64,000 nucleotides of DNA from Clostridiales bacterium. Its GTDB lineage: Bacteria > Bacillota > Clostridia > Christensenellales > UBA1242. Every line of letters starts with the position of its first letter. Within the stretch, counting starts at the first letter, position 1. A program made the translations under genes and the position numbers. The notes under the pieces are model-generated. The model searched no databases. It saw nothing but the letters and a program-made list of their open reading frames with translations, and was not told the DNA's origin. Positions 8,436-18,434 of the stretch are shown one piece after another. The DNA lies in contig DOEE01000003.1 in assembly GCA_003524095.1 (NCBI GenBank), positions 656,219 to 720,218 on the forward strand. The letters run 5' to 3'.

Positions 8436-11000
8436 ATGAAAAAGGTTATTTTAGGGTTATTTTTTGTTTGTTTAAGCATAATTACTGCCGTATTTTTTTC
8501 ATGTCCCGTTAATGCAAGTGACAAAGATATTACAATAAATACAATATACCCCGAAGGTGTTTTGGATTATGTAAATCTAACCAACATTAATTGTTTTGAC
8601 ATTAATAATGATTATATATGTTATTCACTAAATGATAATAATTTACACATTTATAATTTGCACGACAAAAATGAAATAGTGCTTGGTGGGTTTCACAAAA
8701 TCAGCAATATCAAATTAAATGGACAAAAACTTATAATATCCGACTCAAACTCCATTAAATTTATAAAAGATTTAACTAATCCGAGTTTGGAGTCACTTGA
8801 AGGAATTAATTTACAAAACTCAAAGGCGATAGATATTTATGTAAGCAATACGTCGTTACAAATTGGAATTATCGAGGACAACAAGTTTACCCTATATCAA
8901 TATGACGCCAACTTTGTTTCAAATAATAATCCAATAAGCACCTTTAGTTCCCCTTATTTTAATAGTTCATATATGCTAGCAGTTAATGACAAAAACGCAT
9001 ATATTGTATACAAAACTGGCGAATCGACTGAAGAAATTAACAAAACTATAACTACAGGACTTGCAACATTCAACTATCACGATTCAAGTTTGACCATTTT
9101 GGATACTTTTATTGTTAATGCCAAAGTTTTGGATACATTTTATTTGAATAACGAAGAATATTTGGTTACATCTGCTAATGAAATTCTGCATCTTCAAAAT
9201 TTGAATACTTCCAAATCATGCGACATTAAAATGTCGACAAAAGGTGATGCCGAATCAAAAATATTTCCAATCCTAAATATTACAGACATTAATTTTTTTG
9301 AAAACATGATTTATGTTTCTGATTCTTATTTCAAATCAATTCAAGCGGTTGAAATCTTTAATGAAGAAACTCTAAGCATGCAAAGCAATCAAATAATTTT
9401 GGGTTCTTTTGGAATAGACAAGGGACGATTCAAATCCCCTAGCAATATCTTTATACAAGGAAATGATTATTTTGTATCCGATACTGGAAACAACAGACTA
9501 CAAATAATCAAAGAAAATCAATCATATCTTGTTGACGACCTTGAAACCGATTCCATCCCACATGCAGTAAGCCTTGATTACAATCAAAACATGTATTTTG
9601 TGACAAACACACTAACTGCGTCACAATTAAATAAATATACTTTTCAAGATAACACATACACAAAAAGCACAATGTTTACAAAAGTCGGCGACAACAACTT
9701 GGGTTTTGTATCTGATTTGTGTGTAACAAATTCTGGCACAATATATATGTTAGACTACTCAAATAATCAAATTGTATATATGGCAAAAACTTCGCTTGTT
9801 GGAATTTTGGGTAGCGATATTGGGCTTTCTATTGGGCAACACAGTCAAATTGAATATTTGAAACATCAAAATTTAATTGTAATCAAAAATGATAATATTA
9901 TTAGTCTACTAAAACTAGATGGCACAAAATTATCTTCAATTCAAATAGATAATCTTAGAGAAATAACAGTTGACTTAGATGCAATTTATGCAATTACAAA
10001 TACAAAAATTTCTCTAATCAAAGTATCTGAAAACACATTGTCTCTTTCTAATAGTTTAGACATAATCACAGATAATTTTAATAATCTTACTTATGACATT
10101 GCAAATGAGAAAATGCTTGCTTTTGACAACAACCGCTCATGTCTAGTTTGCTTTGATTGCAAACTTAATACTTCACTCCTATCTTCGATAACTGAGATTT
10201 CTGACACCGCCTTGACCCGTCAGGATACATTGCTTGCACTTAAACTAAATTCTCAGCCAATTTATGAATATCCTTACTTTGTTGGAAATACATTTAATTT
10301 GGGTGGCACAATCACCCAAGCAATTGGAATCGAAGAATTTGATGATTTTTATAGAATATTATTTAATAATAATAACGAACTACAAAGCGGTTTTGTCCCA
10401 AAATCGAATATAGAAATTGTCAATTATACATACAATCCGATTAATGTGATAACCACAAATCAAATCGTACCTATATACAAATATCCAACCCTACTTAAAC
10501 TTAATAATACTCGCTTAATTGTTGGCAATTTGAGTATAAACAATGAGATAACTCTTAGTTATGTCTATCCAATAAGTTTAGATAACAAAACTTTTTATAT
10601 GTATCAATTTAATAATTCAATCGGATTTATATTTGGTGCAGATGTCGTCAAGAGTGACAATAAGACAATCAAAAATCTTAATACCGAAAATGCAAGTGTA
10701 AATTCCATCGGAAGCGATAGCACAACACTATATGATTTTGACAAACAAACAATACTCAAAACTTTGGAAAACCATACTCGTATATACGTAGAAAATTATG
10801 ACAAAAAACAAACTTATACAAAAGTTATATACAAAGATGCAAATTTGAATACAATAGAAGGTTATGTTCTCACAAAAGACATCAAAATGGACAAACTTGA
10901 TAATTCACAATTAATACTAATTTTAGTAATTGTTATATCACTAGTTTTGTTAGCATCAATAATTGTAACTTTTGGTATAATCAAAAAACGAAATAAATAG
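8436..11000 (+). CDS. Large exported beta-propeller (NHL-like) protein with SH3-like repeats and membrane anchor
   Basis: An 854-residue protein. Residues 1-27 form a signal peptide. Residues ~30-600 are a series of beta-strand repeats; one near residue 325 has the NHL signature (GIDKGRFKSPSNIFI, then VSDTGNNRLQII), pointing to a propeller. Three SH3-like segments follow (~608-665, ~675-745, ~765-820), then one membrane helix (~823-848) and a basic tail. It is thus displayed outside the cell and anchored at its C terminus, like the smaller protein at 6875. Propellers of this kind usually bind proteins or glycans. The first ~350 nt have typical host codon use and there is no sign of truncation. 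Confidence 0.7.
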   Translation: MKKVILGLFFVCLSIITAVFFSCPVNASDKDITINTIYPEGVLDYVNLTNINCFDINNDYICYSLNDNNLHIYNLHDKNEIVLGGFHKISNIKLNGQKLIISDSNSIKFIKDLTNPSLESLEGINLQNSKAIDIYVSNTSLQIGIIEDNKFTLYQYDANFVSNNNPISTFSSPYFNSSYMLAVNDKNAYIVYKTGESTEEINKTITTGLATFNYHDSSLTILDTFIVNAKVLDTFYLNNEEYLVTSANEILHLQNLNTSKSCDIKMSTKGDAESKIFPILNITDINFFENMIYVSDSYFKSIQAVEIFNEETLSMQSNQIILGSFGIDKGRFKSPSNIFIQGNDYFVSDTGNNRLQIIKENQSYLVDDLETDSIPHAVSLDYNQNMYFVTNTLTASQLNKYTFQDNTYTKSTMFTKVGDNNLGFVSDLCVTNSGTIYMLDYSNNQIVYMAKTSLVGILGSDIGLSIGQHSQIEYLKHQNLIVIKNDNIISLLKLDGTKLSSIQIDNLREITVDLDAIYAITNTKISLIKVSENTLSLSNSLDIITDNFNNLTYDIANEKMLAFDNNRSCLVCFDCKLNTSLLSSITEISDTALTRQDTLLALKLNSQPIYEYPYFVGNTFNLGGTITQAIGIEEFDDFYRILFNNNNELQSGFVPKSNIEIVNYTYNPINVITTNQIVPIYKYPTLLKLNNTRLIVGNLSINNEITLSYVYPISLDNKTFYMYQFNNSIGFIFGADVVKSDNKTIKNLNTENASVNSIGSDSTTLYDFDKQTILKTLENHTRIYVENYDKKQTYTKVIYKDANLNTIEGYVLTKDIKMDKLDNSQLILILVIVISLVLLASIIVTFGIIKKRNK

Positions 11001-11020
11001 TTAAAATTTATATTATACAA

Positions 11021-11066
11021 AAAATAAAAAAGACACATTCAAAAACAAATGTGTCTTTTTTATTTT
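11021..11066. terminator. Bidirectional intrinsic terminator
   Basis: An 18-bp stem (arms 11021-11038 and 11049-11066, core AGACACAT/ATGTGTCT) is flanked by A and T tracts on both sides. It ends the plus-strand propeller gene and can also stop minus-strand transcription coming from 11138. Confidence 0.9.
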
Positions 11067-11137
11067 AATTGTTAGCAAATATTATATTAAAAATATCTTA
11101 GCAAAATTTGATTATATGGCTTAAATCATTTAATTAT

Positions 11138-11587
11138 TTAAGATTGCATAGTACTTTGTTTTTTGTCTGGCTTTTGTTTTGGAAAACTCTTTGAGTAGAT
11201 TATCACAAAAGATGCACATACAATTCCCAAAAGCACACAAATTATTGGTAGTACATATCTGCGATAATCTCTTGAATAAATTACACCCAAGGGATTATTT
11301 ATATCATAATAAATTGATATTTTGTCACCTATTTTATTTTTGGACTGATAAGATGTAACGTTTTGATAATAAGACGAATCAACAACATATTCTAGTACAT
11401 CATATTTTTTATCCCCGTCAATTTCGTATGCAACAACTTCGGCAGTGACTTTTTTGAAATGATTATATTTTGAATAATAGTTAATTTCCCAGCAAATTGT
11501 ATAGCAAATAATACTCAAAAAGACAATCATTAATATTGCTATCAAAAGTTTATATTGATTTTTTCTTGCGTTATCAATATTTTGCAT
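11138..11587 (-). CDS. DUF3592-like membrane protein
   Basis: About 149 residues from the ATG preceded by AGGAGAGACA; the open frame extends 32 codons upstream without a ribosome site. Two hydrophobic helices (about residues 13-35 and 107-130) flank an extracytoplasmic beta domain with a VTAEVVAYE-type first strand and an IYYDINNP motif. This is the layout of DUF3592 proteins, whose function is unknown. The last codons, STMQS-stop, are encoded by one copy of the TGCATAGTAC repeat, so the repeat contributes the C terminus. It lies downstream of the SSB-like gene. Confidence 0.65.
   Translation of the reverse strand: MQNIDNARKNQYKLLIAILMIVFLSIICYTICWEINYYSKYNHFKKVTAEVVAYEIDGDKKYDVLEYVVDSSYYQNVTSYQSKNKIGDKISIYYDINNPLGVIYSRDYRRYVLPIICVLLGIVCASFVIIYSKSFPKQKPDKKQSTMQS
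11145..11154 (+). repeat. TGCATAGTAC copy 1
   Basis: Copy at the 3' end of the DUF3592-like gene, with the extended context AGATTGCATAGTACTTTG. Confidence 0.7.
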
Positions 11588-11700
11588 TGTCTCTCCTATG
11601 TTATCAAAAGATATGTCTACATTATCATATTTATTTTTCAAAAAGTTAGATATTAATCCACTTATATAATTAGAATAACACAAAACTCAAACAAACACAA

Positions 11701-12378
11701 TTATCTCACGTAATAATTTTCTAATTGACCTACAGAAGTCATGACCATATCTACATCATTTTCGTCTTTGACAAGTTCTATTCGATTAAGGCTAACTTCA
11801 TATGCTGTTTTTGTAATCAATTCGTCATTTACCTTTTTTTGATAATCACGACTTTGAATTCTACCCGTTACTGTTACTTTGTCGCCTACACTAAAAGTTT
11901 TGACAAATCTTGCATTTCTCCCCCATGCTATACATGGCAAATAGTCGCTTTTGTTATAACTACGATTAACCGCCAACAACACGTCTGTAATTTCTCTTTT
12001 GAAAGGCGTGGTTCGAAATACCGGTTCTTTGCAGACATATCCCGTAATTTCAATATAATTTGGATTATCATTCTCTACATATGGAACAATCTCTCTCAAA
12101 AAAACTGTCAGAATAAGTTTACTCTTTTCATCAACTAATTTGTTATAACTTCTAAACTGACCGTTTCCACAAATTTTGCTACCGATTTGAATGTCATTTG
12201 TAACAAGCAAACGTTCGCTTACTGTAACTGGAATTTTGTCAAAAGAGTCCGAAAGTCTAGGAACTTTCAGGTCAAACTCAAAAAAGTTTTCTCCATAAAC
12301 TTCATGGCTAAATTTAGGTTCAGAAGCAACTTCGCCCGAAATAAATACTTTGTTGTTTTTCATTAGATTGTAATCCAT
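11701..12378 (-). CDS. Double-OB single-strand DNA-binding-like protein
   Basis: A 225-residue protein that appears to contain two OB folds: residues ~8-95 (VFISGEVASEPKFSHEV) and ~108-205 (YIEITGYVCKEPVFRTT, then LPCIAWGRNARFVKTFSVGDKVTVTGRI). The second matches the SSB core, where a CxxWG-type strand precedes GDKVTVTGR. The C terminus (GQLENYYVR) lacks the acidic DDDIPF-type tip used by canonical SSB to recruit partners. It is therefore probably a paralogue acting in replication restart or recombination rather than the housekeeping SSB. Start ATG with AAGGAGATACATT. It sits 18 nt downstream of pdaB. Confidence 0.75.
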   Translation of the reverse strand: MDYNLMKNNKVFISGEVASEPKFSHEVYGENFFEFDLKVPRLSDSFDKIPVTVSERLLVTNDIQIGSKICGNGQFRSYNKLVDEKSKLILTVFLREIVPYVENDNPNYIEITGYVCKEPVFRTTPFKREITDVLLAVNRSYNKSDYLPCIAWGRNARFVKTFSVGDKVTVTGRIQSRDYQKKVNDELITKTAYEVSLNRIELVKDENDVDMVMTSVGQLENYYVR

Positions 12379-12396
12379 AATGTATCTCCTTAAAAA

Positions 12397-13161
12397 TTAA
12401 TTTTTTCTTTGTATACCAAGATTATCTATGTAATAATCACTATCATAAATAAGTTCTCCAACCGAAACAACTTTGTATCCCTTATTCTTTAGTCTTTCAA
12501 GCATAAGTGGCAAAGCATCTAGCACGTGGTCGGAATTATTATGGTTTAGAATTATACTTCCAGGTTTTACCTTAGACATTACTCTTTCGCAAATTTCAAC
12601 TCCACTAAGACCTTTCCAGTCAAGAGTATCCACATCCCATTGAATTGTTTTGAGACCCATTTTGTCCGATACACCAATTACTGTATTATTGTATGACCCG
12701 TATGGCACTCTAAATAATTTGACTGGTTTTTGAGTAATTTTAGTTATACTTTCTATACTAGTTTTTAGTTCCAACTCCATTTGATTTTCAGAAAGTTTAA
12801 CAAAATCTGGATGAGTATTGCTGTGAGTTCCAATTTCCACTCCCTGTTCGTCTATTGCCTTAACCAAATCTGGATATTTTTCCACCCAGAAACCAACCAT
12901 AAAAAATGTTGCGTTTACATTGTATTCTTTCAAGATTTCCAAGATTTTGAGAGTTTTGTCTGCACCCCAAGCGGTATCAAAACTAAGTGCAACTTTTTTT
13001 TCGTCTGTGTCTACCGAATAAATTGGTACAAGTCTTGGTGCTTGACCAAAAAATACACTTGCACTAGCCCCGCCTTGTATATTAATTGACAGCAAAATCA
13101 TGCTAATGATTGTAATCAAACAAAGCCAAAACGTCTTTTTCTTCATTACTACAAATTTCAT
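12397..13161 (-). CDS. pdaB: Polysaccharide deacetylase, PdaB-like sporulation family
   Basis: A 254-residue exported protein with an N-terminal signal anchor (~residues 9-28) followed by a NodB/CE4 domain. The first motif is SFDTAWG, the variant of TFDDG found in the PdaB sporulation family. The metal-binding motif HSNTHP lies near residue 118, RVPYGSYN near 155 and the last motif ILNHNNSD near 205. CE4 enzymes deacetylate peptidoglycan or chitin-like amino sugars; PdaB of Bacillus is needed for stable spores. This gene is the main hint that the organism belongs to a spore-forming lineage. Ribosome site AAGGAGTACCAA; 18 nt from the SSB-like gene downstream. Confidence 0.8.
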   Translation of the reverse strand: MKFVVMKKKTFWLCLITIISMILLSINIQGGASASVFFGQAPRLVPIYSVDTDEKKVALSFDTAWGADKTLKILEILKEYNVNATFFMVGFWVEKYPDLVKAIDEQGVEIGTHSNTHPDFVKLSENQMELELKTSIESITKITQKPVKLFRVPYGSYNNTVIGVSDKMGLKTIQWDVDTLDWKGLSGVEICERVMSKVKPGSIILNHNNSDHVLDALPLMLERLKNKGYKVVSVGELIYDSDYYIDNLGIQRKN

Positions 13162-13308
13162 TTGGTACTCCTTAATTATATAATTTTTGAATTTTTTATT
13201 AAAATTTTTGTCTAGTCTAAATCTGCTAACATTTATCTAATTTTGTCAAATTAAGAGTAAATCTCTCTGCTTTAAATAAATATATTCATATCATTTTTCA
13301 AAAAGAAC

Positions 13309-13349
13309 AAAAAAAGAATAGAGAACTTAAAAAATGAATTCTCTATTCT
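13309..13349 (-). terminator. Terminator after topoisomerase subunit A gene
   Basis: Perfect 11-bp arms (13315-13325 and 13339-13349; AGAATAGAGAA/TTCTCTATTCT) lie 24 nt past the topoisomerase stop. On the minus strand the hairpin is followed by a run of seven T. Confidence 0.88.
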
Positions 13350-13372
13350 ATTTAAATTTATTTATATATTAT

Positions 13373-16264
13373 TTACTTATTTTCTAGGAATGGATAAACC
13401 GCTTTTACTTTTTCTTTCAAAAGTTGTTTTCCACTTCCAGTTCTTGTATCAATTGGAATCATTTTTGCTTGAACAAAGTTTAGTTTTCCTTTTTCGGATT
13501 CTAGTACAAAATTAGATTTGATACTAAGTTTAAATACTTTGACTAGTTTTCCATTTTTGCATTTTGGACTTACATAATTAAGACCTTTTCTATTTCTTAC
13601 AGACTCAGCAATCTCCGAATCTTTAACAATTTTTGCACTTCCGTCTGACATAAAGCATGTTACTGCATCACTCGAATCGGTTTGCATAGCACCAACTAAA
13701 TAATCATTTTTGTCAAGCGCAATTCCTTTGATACCCGAACTCATTCTTCCAGTAATAGAAATGTCGCTAGTGGATATCTTGACACCATTACCAATTCCCG
13801 TAAACATACAAAGTTTTTTGTCTGGATTGTGAATATCCACCATCAAAAGTTCATCGTTACGACCAATTTTGATGCCACCTATAACTTGTTTACTCGCAAA
13901 GTAATCTGATACTTTGGATATCTTAATCATTCCGGACTTTGTAACAAATAATAAGTTGTGGTTTTTGAGAGAATTATCTAGTTCCAAAACCGCTACTATA
14001 TTTTCGTCTTTGTCAATATTTTTAACCAAACTAAATAGTGTTGTCCCCCTGTCTCTAAATCTACATTCATTTATAGCTTTGACAGGCATTTTGATGCAAT
14101 TTCCAAGATTTGTGAATATATACAAATCTTTGTTGTCATCAACTTTGAAACTAATTGAAGGAATTTCGCTAAGTGTAGGATTTGCACTCAAGTCCTTGGT
14201 TACCAAATTGTAACTCTTGAGATTAACAAGTTTAAGAGTATTTTCTGGAGTTGAAATAAAATGATAAGTTTGAATGTCTTCGCTATCTTCCATACTATCC
14301 AAAATTGAGGAACTATCTTCAAAATGTTCATCAGCACTCAAGAACTTGGTTTTTCTAGGTTTTGCATATTGTTTAACTATTTCGTTAAGTTCAGATTTAA
14401 CAACTTTCATTTGTAAAATCGGACTTTTTACTATTGCTGTATAACGTTTAATTAAATCTCTAAGTCTATTTAAATCTGTAATTAATTTGTTTACTTCCAA
14501 GTTTGTAAGTCTAGCAAGACGCATATCCAAAATCGCTTGAGCTTGGACATCGGACAATTCAAAAGTTTTAATAAGTGTAATTTTGGCATCGGTTACACTC
14601 TTGCTATTTTTGATAATTCTAACCACTTCATCAATGTTTCTAATAGCAATTAGCAATCCTTCCAAAATATGTTCTTTTTTAAGTGCTTCTTCCAAATCAT
14701 AATTAGTCCTATTAAATATAACTTGTTGTTGATACTTAACATAATAATCAAGAATTTCAATAAGTCCCATTTGTCTTGGCTTACCATCAGCAATGGCAAC
14801 AATATTTGCACCAAAAGTTGTTTGGACGTCACAGTATTTATACAAAAGATTCAAAATCGAATTGATTTTTGCGTCTTTTTTAAGTTTAATTACAGCACGT
14901 GTTCCCGACCTATCTGACTCATCAACAATTTCTTGAATGTATCCCATCGGACCATTAGGATTTGCATCTCTATATTTTGCAATCTTTTGAAGCATGCTTG
15001 CTTTATTTACTTGGAAAGGAATTTCGGTTATTACAATATTTTTCCTTCCATTATCCCCATTTTCAATAGAAATTTTGGAACGAATATAAATTTTACCCCT
15101 GCCTGTTTCATACATTTGTCTAACTTCGGAATTATCTAGGATATATCCACCACTTGGAAAATCTGGTGCTGGCATAATTTTCATAAGTTCGTCAAGTGTA
15201 ATTTTGTTGTTGTCTATATAGGCAATAACAGCATTACAAGCTTCGGCAAAGTTATGAGTCGGAATATTTGTAGCAAGTCCAACCGCAATACCCTGACAAC
15301 CATTCACAAGCAAATTTGGAAATCTTCCTGGAAGCATAAGTGGTTCTTTGAGTCTATCATCAAAATTTAGTCCCCAAGGAACGGTATTTTTTTCAAGGTC
15401 TCTAAGAAGTTCTAGTGCTATTGGAGATAATTTTGCTTCGGTATAACGTGATGCTGCTGGTGGATCTCCATCGACTGAGCCAAAGTTTCCATGTCCATCA
15501 ACAAGCGGTTCGCCCATATTAAATGGCTGAGCAAGTCTAACGAGTGTATCATAAATACTGGCATCTCCATGTGGGTGATATTTACCCATACAATCACCAA
15601 CAATTGTCGCACTCTTTTTGTAAGGTCTATCCGGCAAAACTCCAACTTCTAACATACTATATAGAACACGTCTTTGAACTGGTTTAAGACCATCTTCAAC
15701 CCTAGGGATTGCTCTATCCATAATTACATACTCACTATACGGAATCATGCTATCATGAATAGTTTGCGATAGAGATTTTGTTACATAATTAGTATTGTAG
15801 TCTTCGATAGTAATATCTCTTTTCGATTTTCTTTTAGACTTAGTTTGTGACTCGTTTTCGTCGATTTCTATAGATTGCATAGTACTCTGTGTTTCAAGAT
15901 TATCTGTCAAACTATCCGTAGAATATTCATCACTTTCGGAAGTTTCTTGTTCTTGGACATCTTGAGTATTTTCTTTTTGTTCAATCTTTTTTTGTCTTGG
16001 TTTTTTGGAAACTTCTGTTTTTTCTTCTTTTGCTGACTCAATTTTTGTTTCTTCGACTACTTCTGTCTTTCTTTTTGAAAAATTAACTTTGTCTTTTGCT
16101 TGAGTCAACTCTTCTTTAAGTTCTTCTTTTTCCAAATCATTAGATTTAGAATTTGTGTTTTTGCTTTTTAATTTTTCACTAACCAAATCTTTTTTGACAC
16201 TGCCCTTGCGTTTGGAAGTAGAGTCAGTTACATATTTATCAAAAAAATCATCATCTTTTGCCAT
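13373..16264 (-). CDS. Type IIA DNA topoisomerase subunit A (GyrA/ParC-like) with charged N-terminal extension
   Basis: A 963-residue protein. Residues 1-~157 are a low-complexity Lys/Glu/Ser extension absent from normal GyrA or ParC. The breakage-reunion core then begins (VTKSLSQTIHDSMIPYSEY), with catalytic Tyr274 in AASRYTEAKLS, and a six-bladed C-terminal propeller follows. The canonical GyrA box (QRRGGKG) is degenerate (VRNRKGLN), which argues against true supercoiling and for a ParC-like or alternative enzyme. In the quinolone region HPHGDASIYD, Ala replaces the usual Ser. It pairs with the B subunit gene through a TAATG overlap. Which of gyrase or topo IV it is cannot be settled without the rest of the genome. 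Confidence 0.9.
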   Translation of the reverse strand: MAKDDDFFDKYVTDSTSKRKGSVKKDLVSEKLKSKNTNSKSNDLEKEELKEELTQAKDKVNFSKRKTEVVEETKIESAKEEKTEVSKKPRQKKIEQKENTQDVQEQETSESDEYSTDSLTDNLETQSTMQSIEIDENESQTKSKRKSKRDITIEDYNTNYVTKSLSQTIHDSMIPYSEYVIMDRAIPRVEDGLKPVQRRVLYSMLEVGVLPDRPYKKSATIVGDCMGKYHPHGDASIYDTLVRLAQPFNMGEPLVDGHGNFGSVDGDPPAASRYTEAKLSPIALELLRDLEKNTVPWGLNFDDRLKEPLMLPGRFPNLLVNGCQGIAVGLATNIPTHNFAEACNAVIAYIDNNKITLDELMKIMPAPDFPSGGYILDNSEVRQMYETGRGKIYIRSKISIENGDNGRKNIVITEIPFQVNKASMLQKIAKYRDANPNGPMGYIQEIVDESDRSGTRAVIKLKKDAKINSILNLLYKYCDVQTTFGANIVAIADGKPRQMGLIEILDYYVKYQQQVIFNRTNYDLEEALKKEHILEGLLIAIRNIDEVVRIIKNSKSVTDAKITLIKTFELSDVQAQAILDMRLARLTNLEVNKLITDLNRLRDLIKRYTAIVKSPILQMKVVKSELNEIVKQYAKPRKTKFLSADEHFEDSSSILDSMEDSEDIQTYHFISTPENTLKLVNLKSYNLVTKDLSANPTLSEIPSISFKVDDNKDLYIFTNLGNCIKMPVKAINECRFRDRGTTLFSLVKNIDKDENIVAVLELDNSLKNHNLLFVTKSGMIKISKVSDYFASKQVIGGIKIGRNDELLMVDIHNPDKKLCMFTGIGNGVKISTSDISITGRMSSGIKGIALDKNDYLVGAMQTDSSDAVTCFMSDGSAKIVKDSEIAESVRNRKGLNYVSPKCKNGKLVKVFKLSIKSNFVLESEKGKLNFVQAKMIPIDTRTGSGKQLLKEKVKAVYPFLENK
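15876..15885 (+). repeat. TGCATAGTAC copy 2
   Basis: Inside the disordered N-terminal extension of the topoisomerase A subunit (encodes STMQS there); shares the AGATTGCATAGTACT context with copies 1 and 4. Confidence 0.7.
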
Positions 16265-18225
16265 TATTTCTTACTCCTACTTTCAAATGCATCTACTTTG
16301 TTAAAGTTGGCATTTGCAATAATATATTTCTTTCTAGCATCAATGTTATCTCCCATAAGTGTCGAAATCATTTCTTCGGCATCGGCAGCATCATCAACAG
16401 TAATTTTTACAAGCACTCTCTTTTTTGGATCCATTGTGGTATCCCAAAGTTGTTCGGCAGACATTTCGCCAAGTCCTTTGTATCTTTGAACATTGTATCC
16501 GCTTCCCGCTTCTTTGACTATATCATCATAATCTTCTTCGTTATAAACGTACTTTTCAAAACCTTTTTTGTAAATTTTGTAGAGTGGTGCTATAGCACAA
16601 TAAACATGTCCCGTGTTTATAAGTTCACGCATATATCTATAAAAGAATGTAAGTAGTATTGCCCTTATGTGAGCCCCATCTTGGTCGGCATCGGACATAA
16701 TAATTACTTTGTTATACTTTAGATGTTCGATATTAAAGTCGCTTCCAATTCCAGTACCACATGCAGATATAATAGTTCTAATCTCTTCGTTATCCAAAAT
16801 TTGAGAAAGTCGTTTTTTCTCAACATTCAAAGGTTTTCCCCTAAGTGGCAATATTGCTTGAAAACTTCGGTCTCTAGCACTTTTTGCACTACCACCCGCA
16901 CTATCTCCTTCAACGATAAACACTTCATTCAAAAGCGGATTTTTGCCCGAACAGTTAGATAATTTTCCAACAAGCGAATAAGTATCTACACTATTTTTTT
17001 GACGAGCCACTTCTTTGGCTTTTTTGGAGGCATCTCTAACTCTTGCAGCACCTTTTGCTTTGTTAATAATATCAGTCAAAACCTGTTTGCTACTGGTTTG
17101 ATTTGCAAAGTTCATAAGCCCGTTATATATAATATTTTCAACTTCAAGTTTTGCTTCAGGATTTCCAAGTTTGGTTTTTGTTTGACCTTCAAACTGAACA
17201 TTTTTCATCTTTATGGCAAGAATTGCAGTCATTCCCTCTCTATAGTCTTCGCCAAGCAAATTTTGTTCTTTGTCTTTGAGTAATCCCATATTTCTTGCTA
17301 TTTCATTAAATGCCCTTGTGATTCCCGACTTCAAGCCAGTCTCGTGCATACCACCTTCGGGAGTTGGAATATTATTGACATAACTAAACACATTTTCGGA
17401 ATATAAATCAACATGTTGAATTACACAGCCAAGTTCTAATACATTAGATTTTCCTTCAATATAAATTGGGTCTTTGTACAAAACTGTATTTTTTTCATTA
17501 ATAAAACCAATAAATTCTTTGAGTCCATTTGTATAATTATACACTCTTTTTTGGTCACCTAGTTCCTCTGGTTGATTTTCATCAATTAGTTCAATTGTTA
17601 TACCTTTGTTCAAAAAAGCAAGTTCTCTCACTCTTTTTGCAATCATTTCTCTATCAAACAAACAATCTTTGAATATTCTAGCGTCGGGTTTGAAGGTAAC
17701 AGTTGTCCCCGTTTCGGTGGTTGGTCCTAGACATTCAAGCGGTGCAACTGGCACACCTCCAGAGATTTTGTCCTTTCCTTTTTTGACTGCCCTAAACTCC
17801 ATAAAATATTTGTGACCATCGTTGCAAACTTCAACCTTAAGCCACTCAGACAATGCATTAGTTACAGATGCACCAACACCATGCAATCCGCCCGAGTACG
17901 AATAATTTGAATTATTAAACTTTCCACCAGCATGCAATTGTGTAAAAACGACCTGAACACCGCTTACTTTTAATGTTGGGTGTTTGTCTACTGGAATACC
18001 CCTTCCGTTATCTTTGACTGTTATGCTATTATCCGTATGCATAGTTATTGTAATTTTGTTACCATAACCATTTGCAATTTCGTCAACAGCATTATCTACG
18101 ATTTCCCATAACAAGTGATGCATACCTTTGATACCAGTTGTACCAATGTACATTCCCGGTCTAAGTCTTACAGCATCAAGACCTTGCAAAACAATTATAT
18201 CTTTACTTTTATAATTCTCAGACAA
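16264..18225 (-). CDS. Type IIA DNA topoisomerase subunit B (GyrB/ParE-like)
   Basis: A 653-residue ATPase subunit. The GHKL ATPase has EIVDNAVDE, DNGRGIP and GGLHGVGASVTNALS in residues 40-125. The transducer domain follows. The TOPRIM domain has EGDSAGGSAK near residue 435 and MSDADQDGAHIR near 510, and the C terminus has RYKGLGEMSAEQLWDTTMDP. The LPLRGKPLNVEK and GTGIGSDFN stretches look closer to GyrB than ParE. Translation starts at TTG (18223-18225), supported by AAGGAG 8 nt upstream. It heads a two-gene operon with subunit A and is divergent from murG. Confidence 0.92.
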   Translation of the reverse strand: MSENYKSKDIIVLQGLDAVRLRPGMYIGTTGIKGMHHLLWEIVDNAVDEIANGYGNKITITMHTDNSITVKDNGRGIPVDKHPTLKVSGVQVVFTQLHAGGKFNNSNYSYSGGLHGVGASVTNALSEWLKVEVCNDGHKYFMEFRAVKKGKDKISGGVPVAPLECLGPTTETGTTVTFKPDARIFKDCLFDREMIAKRVRELAFLNKGITIELIDENQPEELGDQKRVYNYTNGLKEFIGFINEKNTVLYKDPIYIEGKSNVLELGCVIQHVDLYSENVFSYVNNIPTPEGGMHETGLKSGITRAFNEIARNMGLLKDKEQNLLGEDYREGMTAILAIKMKNVQFEGQTKTKLGNPEAKLEVENIIYNGLMNFANQTSSKQVLTDIINKAKGAARVRDASKKAKEVARQKNSVDTYSLVGKLSNCSGKNPLLNEVFIVEGDSAGGSAKSARDRSFQAILPLRGKPLNVEKKRLSQILDNEEIRTIISACGTGIGSDFNIEHLKYNKVIIMSDADQDGAHIRAILLTFFYRYMRELINTGHVYCAIAPLYKIYKKGFEKYVYNEEDYDDIVKEAGSGYNVQRYKGLGEMSAEQLWDTTMDPKKRVLVKITVDDAADAEEMISTLMGDNIDARKKYIIANANFNKVDAFESRSKK

Positions 18226-18434
18226 AAGTGCTTCTCCTTAACTTTCAATTTTTTACAAATTAGATTATATCACAAAAAACGCCAAAAAACAATCGTTTTT
18301 TTAACTTATTAAATATTTGCAGAAAACAGTATTTAATATATTTTTATACAAAATTAAGTATATTTATTCTTCTTTCAAAAATGCACATATTTTGACATTT
18401 TTCGTCATAAAATATACTTAAAGGACGGAGCAAG

